Below are positions 56,241 to 64,000 of a DNA stretch of 64,000 nucleotides, one piece after another (the stretch's first letter is position 1; each line of letters starts with the position of its first letter). The notes below the pieces were generated by a model. It did no database searches and had not been told where the DNA came from. It worked only from the letters and a program-made list of their open reading frames with translations. This DNA comes from Owenia fusiformis (Eukaryota; Annelida; Polychaeta; Sabellida; Oweniidae), in the NCBI GenBank assembly GCA_903813345.2, contig CAIIXF020000002.1, positions 6,871,772-6,935,771 of the forward strand. Direction: 5' to 3'. The position numbers were made by a program, and so were the translations under genes.

Positions 56241-56300
56241 TATATCGGGTCTCCCAAAAAACGTCCCGCTTTTTGAGCTCTTATAACTCTGCAAGATATT
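56241..56300 (+). mobile_element. Second transposon-like end abutting the mariner element
   Basis: TATCGGGTCTCCCAAAAAAC followed by GTCCCGCTTTTT looks like the terminus of another mariner/Tc1-type repeat, but no inverted partner was found. Confidence 0.3.
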
Positions 56301-59300
56301 AACCAATTTCTTTGAAATTTATCAGGGAGTAAGATAAGGATGTTATCTATAAGCTATTAAAATATTAAATATTACACACAAAGTACTACATCGGTTACCA
56401 TATGTTGGACTCTTTATGATATTCGAACTTTGAACACCAGTTGTTTAAATATTCTTGGGATTGTGATAACTCCGAAATCCCAAATTACATTTTTAAATAT
56501 TAAACATCTGGTATAAGTGCTTCTGCAAAGCATTGTAACCCTTAAAGGCTAAGCTGTGTCTGAATGATAAACTACGTAGAGATTCATCATTTACTCATTG
56601 CCATTAGGATCACATGTTCAATCATTGAAGAACCCATGTACACCCTCCTTATTAGTCGAGTATGCTTGGTTGTTTACAATTCAACAATAAAACTTGCATA
56701 TTACCGAACACTTTCTGAAAAAATCGGTAAATTAGATAGTCATGTATCCAAACATGTCTAAATGATACCTGCTGAATACAATCCTAGATCTTGGTACAAA
56801 CCCAAGAAAGGGATTATAATGGTTAAGAGTGAATAAGTTCAACTGATTCACAACACTAACTCAAAACCTTAAAGAATCATTCGACTCTAGAAGAAGTTAT
56901 CAGGACAAGATCATTTAGGAACTGGTTCTGAAAACCCTCCTCTGATATATGCTGACATCAGAAAATTTACTAGACTAGTAAAGCATAATCTTGTACGATA
57001 TCATGATAGAAATATCATTAGAGAGTTCGATTTACAACAATTACAGGTAAATAAGACGACTACCAAGTAATTCAGTAGCATTCTAGTCTTATCGCATATA
57101 TAGTGTGATAAAAACTCTGCGTCTCTTGGTAAGAAACACCTGCAATTTATCCACAAAGTTGCTGGGGAAGATATACGTTTCATGTATCTTCTAATATTGC
57201 TGTTTAGTCATAAACAAACATGTATACTATCACTAAAATATGAGTAAATAAACTCATTAGAATGCAATGGAAATGCAAGCTCACATTAATAAGACTATGA
57301 TGTTCTAAACATCAATAATCTTTGAATCAGAAACAACAAACAATTCAAGTGAGACGTCTTGATGTCTAATAGTTAATAGTATTACACATCAATTGAACTG
57401 TAGTGTCAGATGTCACAATATTGCTTTCTTGCAATATAGGTGTTAAAAACCACATCACGCTTATCATCCTTAAAATCTACAGGTGTTTCACATTCTCTTG
57501 TTGAAAATGAACCCTGATTTTGAAGGAAGTCTAGCTGTCAAGCAACGTGGATATGACAACTACGTTATGATTTGCATCTTTGAACACAAAAATGTTCTTG
57601 GGCAACTTTCATCTACCTAGTAAGTGTTCAAGAACCGTTCCCATATAACATGTATAAATATAACGAGAATTATTCTCGCATTGAAATCCTCTGTTAAACA
57701 CCTCAAGAGGTTGACCACCATCTGCCTCAAATGTGAATGGTACAGAGGAAAATAAAGCAACGTTAAAAGCCTTATTCAATTGCCAAATAGAATAGGCAAA
57801 CAGCACTAAACTATAGTAGCTAATAGGAATCGAACCGATGACTATGTGGTTCCTGAGAATAACATTCCTGTGACAGGGCACCAAAATGCCTTGTTAATTA
57901 CTTGGAATCTTGACATCATAAACCTTAGATGTATATTTGTCCTATTAAGGGGGTAGTGAAATTACTAGTCTCAGGGCAGGACGATTCCTTAACTCAGTGT
58001 TCTACTCAGAACAACATCTTAAAAAATGTACTGTCTCAAAAATGAAACTATTTGATAAAGTATAGATGGAGTTGAAGATAATTCGTATAGAAATATCTCC
58101 AAAACCACACGGAAAACTGAGATTTCCGTTTAAGAACATATGTATAACAGTCAGCAGAGGATGTCTGTGATTCTTAAAATCATGAGACTGTTGCAAAAAT
58201 AACTTGGTCAAAATTTGATCACAACAAGACAAATGTGAGAAAAAAATGCCACTGTTAATATTAATTGACCAATGCGTAAAAAGGTAAGTCTGAATCTCTT
58301 GTTTGGAAGAGCTCATGTCAAGACAAACGAAACCATGTCTATAACAAAGAGTACACTAGCTCTCGAGTATATAGTACTTCAGTACCACTAAATGATGTGT
58401 TGAGGTTCTACCACCAAGGAAACATGGTAACAATGATTCCATGGTGAAAAAACATAAACCTCTAAACAACATGTAAGATCTCTCAAATAGTGATTGAACT
58501 GAACACTGATGATACCATGACTTAAAGTGAAGGTGTGGCTATTTAAGACACAAAAGTTTACACAGAAGCACGACACGACTGTGAACCCGTTGAAGATGAT
58601 ACTGTCATGACTGAGACTGGCTCAGTAAAACACTGAGTAAAACACCGTGTTTAAAAGTCACTTTGACTATACTCTGAGCAACCTGAACAAGGTCAAAATA
58701 AACAAATATTCATTCTGTGTGTGATGTGGTAGCAAACAGGCCCATGGTCTGGAATACAGATATAGGGACTTGTTATAAGTAAGTATAACTACTTCCCCTC
58801 ATCACAAAATAAAACCTTTGGAATAACACCCAAGGTTGTAGGGGAAAGCACAGAATTTGATTTACAGTCTCTTGAACTGACTTACAAGAGATCTGAAAAG
58901 TAATCTTAGACTTCAAAAATAAACTTTTGACTTCAAAAGCTGCCAAGGCCAAGTAAAATAAAGGAAACAAAACCTTCACGGAGGTGATGTTTTAGACATA
59001 ACCTTACTTTATCTGGCAAACTGAAAACCGCCAAATGTTTAAGTTTTCAAAAAACCTCGACTGTAATCTTAATTCCTCAAACAATTAACTCTGAGTTGAA
59101 TGCTTTATGAGAAGCATCTGGAGAAAGTAACCTATGTCGAAGGTACTTCCGCCAACTCAATTCTGAAAGTTAATATTCCAGGAATAGAGTCTAAATAGGA
59201 GTATTCAGAAATGATTCCTGAGAAAAAAAAGATTTCAGTCAGAAATGACAAGTTCATGACATGCCATTTGTCAACGCTTACAACACTTCTTATATGAATA

Positions 59301-60040
59301 AGTACTTGTGTTGTTCAGTTGTTTGCTAATATGGCTAGAAGGATAGGCCTAGTCTAGAGACTCAAAAACTAAAACAATCTAAGTCACCTTCTACTTCTTT
59401 GTTGAAGAGACTGAATCAACCAATAACAGGATGATTGTGAGCATCCATGAATCGTTTTCTTCAGCATATATTAATAGCAACATGTACAATTACTTGGAGA
59501 AAACAGAAACGCTCAATCAGAGACCATAACTTATATGTCTCTGATTCGAAAAGATTTAACATCTACTTGGAAGATGAGTAGGCTAAAAATGCTATATTGG
59601 TCTTTTCTGTGAAGAAGATGAAGACTTCACAGTAGACCTACTGTTAATCTTACAGTTACTCTTGTTAATATTTAGCCCATCCTCTTTCTGAACAGTAGAC
59701 AAACAACTCAGTCCAGAAAAAACTGAACCAAATGGATAAGTGACAAACTTATCCTGCTGCGCAGAACTAGTATAAAACTGAATGGACTAAATAAACCAAT
59801 TATACAGCTGTGGTCAGCATACGTGTTCTATGTATGCAACATTACATGAATACTACAAACAGGATCTTAAGAGGTTCTGGACAAATCATTTGATTCTGGA
59901 CTTGACATATTTTTTTTCCAACGAAATCACATCCAAGGGTTGAATTTTTATTGGATATTTAGAGAGCGAGTCCTGTATTGATTTCAATAAAAAGGTTAAA
60001 ATAGAACGCTATTTGAGAGTTAATCTTATACTTTCATTAC
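56301..60040. other. Large interval without recognisable genes
   Basis: No exon with credible splice sites or domain, on either strand, over 3.7 kb. Composition differs a little from the neighbours (fewer homopolymers, more mixed words). Contains a tRNA-like fragment at 57817-57882. It could hold non-coding RNA or a strongly decayed repeat. Confidence 0.45.
57817..57882 (-). repeat. tRNA-like fragment with consensus B box
   Basis: The minus strand reads GGTGCCCTGTCACAGG...CGGTTCGATTCCTATTAGC. GGTTCGATTCC is a perfect B box; the D-arm region is poor. tRNA pseudogene or SINE head. Confidence 0.4.
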
Positions 60041-60601
60041 ATTGATAAATTAAGGCAAATTCTGAAAAATTTTAAAGTGCATTTTTTATGAAATATTATC
60101 CAAGTATTTAGATGAAACGGTCTTATTTAAATACAAATCATAACATGATGATATTTTTTCATAAAATATTTCTTCAAGAAATTCAATTGAAGGCTCAAGA
60201 TAAAACGAGCTAATTTAGGTGAAAACCCTTACATGATGATGTGTTTTCATGACTTCTTTCATAAAATTCCATCAAGGGGTGAAAATAAAATGATCGAATT
60301 TAAGTGATTTAAGGATCACGAGGATAGGTTTTCTTGGATATTTTCTATGAAATCCCATCCAGTGGTCAAGGTAAAATTTTTATTTGGTATATTTGGTCAC
60401 GTGTTCGAACCCATAGAACCATATAGGAACGTCATTTTGAATGTTACGTGATAAATCCATATAAGGCTTTTAGAACAATGTGGGGAAAGATGAGGGGAAA
60501 CCCCTGACACCTGTTCACGATTTTATCCGAACGTTCATCGGATCATTTCGGTTTTTATGCACTTCATTATTTTACCGAAGTTTGCCGATTCGATTCGTCA
60601 T

Positions 60602-60960
60602 ATTTCGGAATATTGGGGACAATTTTATACTCCATTGGGAGTATTTTTAATCTACTTCTTATTACGAAGATTCCCGAACCTTGTTCGGATTAATCCGGAT
60701 TTTCTGACCTACTTCATCTACCGAGATTTAACGAGTTTACATTCGGCTCATTTCGGAATCCTGGTGACAATTTTATACTCCATTGGAGTATTTTTGATCT
60801 ACTTCTTATGACGAAGATTTCCGAACCTTGTTCGGATTAATCCGGATTTTCTGACCTACTTCATCTACCGAGATTTAACGAGTTTACATTCGTCTCATTT
60901 CGGAATCCTGGTGACAATTTTATACTCCTTGGAGTATTTTTGATCTACTTTTTCTGGATT
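60602..60960 (+). repeat. 147-148 bp tandem repeat, about 2.4 copies
   Basis: Units begin ATTTCGGAATNNTGGNGACA at 60602, 60750 and 60897 (steps of 148 and 147). Each carries TTTTATACTCCATTGGAGTA, CGAACCTTGTTCGGATTAAT and CTACCGAGATTTAACGAGTT. Nearly identical copies; could be a small piece of a satellite. The open reading through it is repeat-driven. Confidence 0.9.
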
Positions 60961-61014
60961 TTGCCCTACTTATTATATCTTTACAACAAGCAAATCAAAA
61001 AATTCGCCATGAAC

Positions 61015-61085
61015 GGGTCTCGATCGACTAACCTAGAGCATGGAAGCTAGGCACGTTAGCCATGAGGCTAACGTGCAACCGATAC
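61015..61085 (-). repeat. tRNA-like fragment next to a GCACGTTAGCC hairpin
   Basis: The minus strand shows a TTAGCCTCATGGCTAA arm, a CCTAG...CTAGG arm and a B-box-like GATCGAGACCC in tRNA order, but the loops are of unusual size. Low confidence; a SINE head is likely. Confidence 0.3.
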
Positions 61086-61559
61086 GAAAGGATAAAAGTA
61101 TTATATATTTATACCGAGCGTCAATTCAAAATGATCTTCACTTTTGACTGCACGTAAATACAACTCGTCAGTTGTATCCAGAATAGATGAACGCCTATGG
61201 TACTAGTGAATAACCAAGTCCCAGGCGAGTGGTTCGCACCCCACCGTGATATGTTATTTTTGCTTTTTTAATACGACAGAAAGGAGCAAGGTCACTGGCA
61301 TGTAGCGGTCCTGATATCGATACATTCTACACGCAATAAAACCAGATACCTGCGTGTGATTAAAACTACATGTTAGAGCGTCGATATCCTACAAATCCTA
61401 TTTTTTCATAAAAATATTTTTTCATGAAATCCAATCGAAGGGTGAAGATAAAACGATCTTTTAGGTAAAACAGCTTTACATGATCTGGTGATGTGTTTTC
61501 ATAACTTTTTTCATAAAAGACCATTCTCGGTTTGGAGAACAAAGTTCGTCACTCTAATT

Positions 61560-64000
61560 GAGCGTTATCCCTGCTTCGGACAAATTTGATTTTTTTTACA
61601 TAATATAGATTTGAATGTCTTCTTTTGAATAGTCATAGTTTAATTTGGGTAATATTTCTAGATTTTTCATATAAAAATTACTAGTGAAACACCCAACGTC
61701 GCTTTTATGATTCGTACCACTTTTTTAACTTGGTGTATTGCATATTTCCGTGGGTTGATTTGAAAAAAGACAAACAACGTATACATGAATATGTCATAAG
61801 CATATAGTGAGATAATTGTTAGATTAGGTTTGCTATAAGTGACTTTAAAACAAAAAAATAAAAAACATTAGTTCACGTGTTAAAGTCCCATTGACCACGA
61901 CATCAAGGAAAATTGAGCTTTTTGTCATCAGACATCTTTATAGATGGAACTAGCTATGTACTACATTTTTAAATACACTCACATTGTACATGTAGCTGTA
62001 ATATCTAAGATGTTATTTTTATTGATGAAAAGATTCTTACATACTAAAGTTACATTAAAATATCAATTGCAATAGCCACCTGTTTTTAACATCCCTTTGT
62101 CACTCATCCCTTAATTATCTCTGTGTATCTTAAACGTGTGTGTGTTCGATGTTGATAGCACCCGAGTGCAACCTAAGGAGCACATACAATACATTTTGTG
62201 TATGCCCAGTCTGGCCGCCTTATATCTGCCTGCACCGAGAAATGGGCGCAGCTTTGACAATTAACGAATGATATAACGATATCACGGATTTCACCGAATG
62301 TTATTCATCCCTAAATAGCTTTTTTATTTAGTCTTATGATCCGACTGATGTTTCAATTTTTGCAGTGACTCTGAAATTGCTGCGCCAGATATGACATCAC
62401 AGCGACTCATTTTCCTACATTTAAATCACTAAACTAAATCAATTGAAACATAATCATTAAAGAATGAGGACCTTGTATTTTACTTTGGACGAGGGTAGTG
62501 GCCATGTCTTGGCATGGCTAGTTGTGCATTAACGTTTGATACTGTTGTGCGGATAAAAATAATGAATATATGTTAAAGTAGCACTAAACAGATACTTTTG
62601 GTGTTAAAAGAATATAGTTACATTTAAAGAATGGGCCCAACGAATAGATATTGAATATAGGACTCGTTTGATGAAACGTTCGTTCTTTTAATTCTAATAA
62701 ACCTAGAAATCAATCAACGATTAAGTAAATTGACAAGACTTTATGTTCAAGTTGGCTGAATTTCGTGTAACTTAACTCTGTTATGTTTCTAGATTTTACA
62801 TATGGAGAACAGAATTCGAAATCATAATCACAATCGTATTTTAAGGCAAATAGGCCATGAATATGCTTTTAGTTACACGGTGGATGATCAAATTAACACA
62901 TTTTGGATGTTGAATTTCATTTCAAGTTCATTCGAATTTACGCATTATCGTGGGAAAGCCCATGGCATTATCCAATAAAATTGATATATATACTGTCTAG
63001 GCTGAGACTAACATATATAATGTTATTTAATGTATTTAATATACAGGATATATCTGAGAAAGTTATGCAATATATCTACACGAGAAATAGTAGGGACCGA
63101 GGGTTGATATATTACCTTTACCTGTCGAAAATCGAGTATAAACTATGAGGATTAGATACGCATTGAATGTAATGGAACCGTCATGTAATAATTAGAAATG
63201 ATAATCACAATCAAATCATGAATATTTTATCTAGATTTAAAGTGCTTAAGATTTATTTTTAAAACTCAACCGAACTATTAACATTTAAAAGCACCGAACG
63301 AATTTTCTGGGGATTGCTGATGAGCGGGTGGGATGGGATGGGAGGGATAAAATGAAATACTAGATAAAATATTGATACCTTTACGCATGTCAATCTCAAA
63401 TTAGAATGCATATATCATTATCTCTTTTATTCTTCTGTATTGTAATACGATAGTCTGATTATTGTCAATATCCTATACATGAAATAATGTACAACGTGTA
63501 TTCTACATTGAATAACAAACGAAATAAAACTCATCTTTGTACGAATTTATTTTTCATATGACACAAAGTAACATAACATTGTTATATGTTGCATTTACGA
63601 CTACTACAGCAAATCAGAAAATTCGTACAATATCAAACGTAAGAGTTGTTCACAAATACATTGGTATTTTGATATGAGTATCATGTAGTATTAAAATATT
63701 AAAATCATATGATCAGCAAGTTTATAAGCTTAATATTGTATTGTTTTTTATTTAAGTGTCGCATGCTTAATTTCATACATATACATCTGTACAATCATCC
63801 AAAAAGCCTCGAGCCACCAATGGCTTATGAGACACTGCTAATCAAAATAAATCATATAATATTATATAATAAGATGCATAATATGAGTCAGTTGCAGAAA
63901 TAGGATTATGAATAAAGCAAAGTTCATGACCTCTATTACGAACATTGTTTGATGAACTCGATCACTCAGTCAGTTGTTGAACATATGCAAATGTGGTCAG
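61560..64000. other. Gene-free interval to window end
   Basis: No exon, domain or mobile element end recognised on either strand. AT-rich, with short open stretches that lack start context and splice sites. Confidence 0.45.

Larger units (their letters stand above)
60050..61530 (+). repeat. Dispersed 90-110 bp repeats (TTTTCATAAAATTCCATC)
   Basis: Units with ACATGATGATGTGTTTTCAT, a CTTTCATAAAA word, then TCCATCNAGGGGTGAA and AAAATGATCGAATTTA occur at about 60140-60200, 60225-60305, 60340-60390 and 61405-61530. They are diverged and flank the 147-bp array. Confidence 0.6.

Noticed and set aside
60557-60811. Plus-strand open frame with repeated FGIL..ILYSIGVFLIYFL
   Set aside because: Simply the translation of the 147-bp tandem repeat.
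1-64000. Bacterial or phage origin of the window
   Set aside because: Spliced genes, animal extracellular domains, mariner/piggyBac relics and tRNA-type SINE heads all indicate an animal nuclear genome.

Overview
The window is animal nuclear DNA, most likely from a marine invertebrate (a lophotrochozoan or an invertebrate deuterostome; the sequence does not settle which). Evidence: genes split by GT-AG introns, animal-type extracellular modules (WSC, F5/8 type C), a secreted-peptide gene, an AT-rich background, and dense DNA transposons (Polinton-like, mariner, piggyBac, hAT-like, many foldback MITEs) with tRNA-derived repeats. There are no rRNA genes, no CRISPR array and no bacterial operon structure.

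Layout. 1-2.4 kb: the last five exons of a secreted lectin-like gene (copy 1). 2.77-7.14 kb: a complete 4.4 kb Polinton-like element with long terminal inverted repeats (TIRs), a 6-bp target duplication (TSD) and only two genes, a zinc-finger/P-loop ATPase and a chromodomain integrase. 7.1-9.5 kb: no gene, small repeats. 9.57-12.0 kb, minus strand: a small secreted-peptide gene that I assembled from splice sites, with two possible in-frame terminal exons. 12.9-14.0 kb: a 53-bp tandem array split by a TTAA-flanked element. 17.48-28.85 kb: a complete 12-exon gene (signal peptide, WSC, F5/8C and galactose-binding-like modules, 729 aa); its last five exons duplicate the gene end at 1-2.4 kb. Its introns hold a minisatellite, a piggyBac fragment and several MITEs. 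31.79-33.21 kb: a single-exon Major Facilitator transporter. 34.5-35.3 kb: a decayed LINE. 36.1-37.5 kb: a mariner-type foldback element. 38.4-39.3 kb: a tRNA-like repeat split by a TIR element with a perfect 9-bp TSD. 40.25-48.67 kb: an eight-exon gene for a 1388-aa protein joining a 2A-like leader, an OTU-like domain that seems to have lost catalytic residues, a DUF294-type nucleotidyltransferase-like domain and eight kinesin-light-chain-type TPRs. 48.9-54.4 kb: two nested TIR elements. 55.2-56.2 kb: a mariner relic. 56.3-64 kb: no gene seen; tandem repeats and tRNA-like fragments.

How the parts relate. The two lectin-like copies form a local gene family encoding secreted glycan-binding-type proteins. 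The 2A/OTU/NTase/TPR gene resembles multidomain proteins that are expanded in marine invertebrates and often suspected of roles in immunity; that role is inference. The Polinton-like element is self-contained and looks only slightly decayed. The strongest candidates for something undescribed are the 2A-led pseudo-OTU gene, the minimal two-gene Polinton-like element, and the peptide gene with alternative ends. All exon joins were made by hand from GT-AG sites and reading phase; none is confirmed by transcripts.
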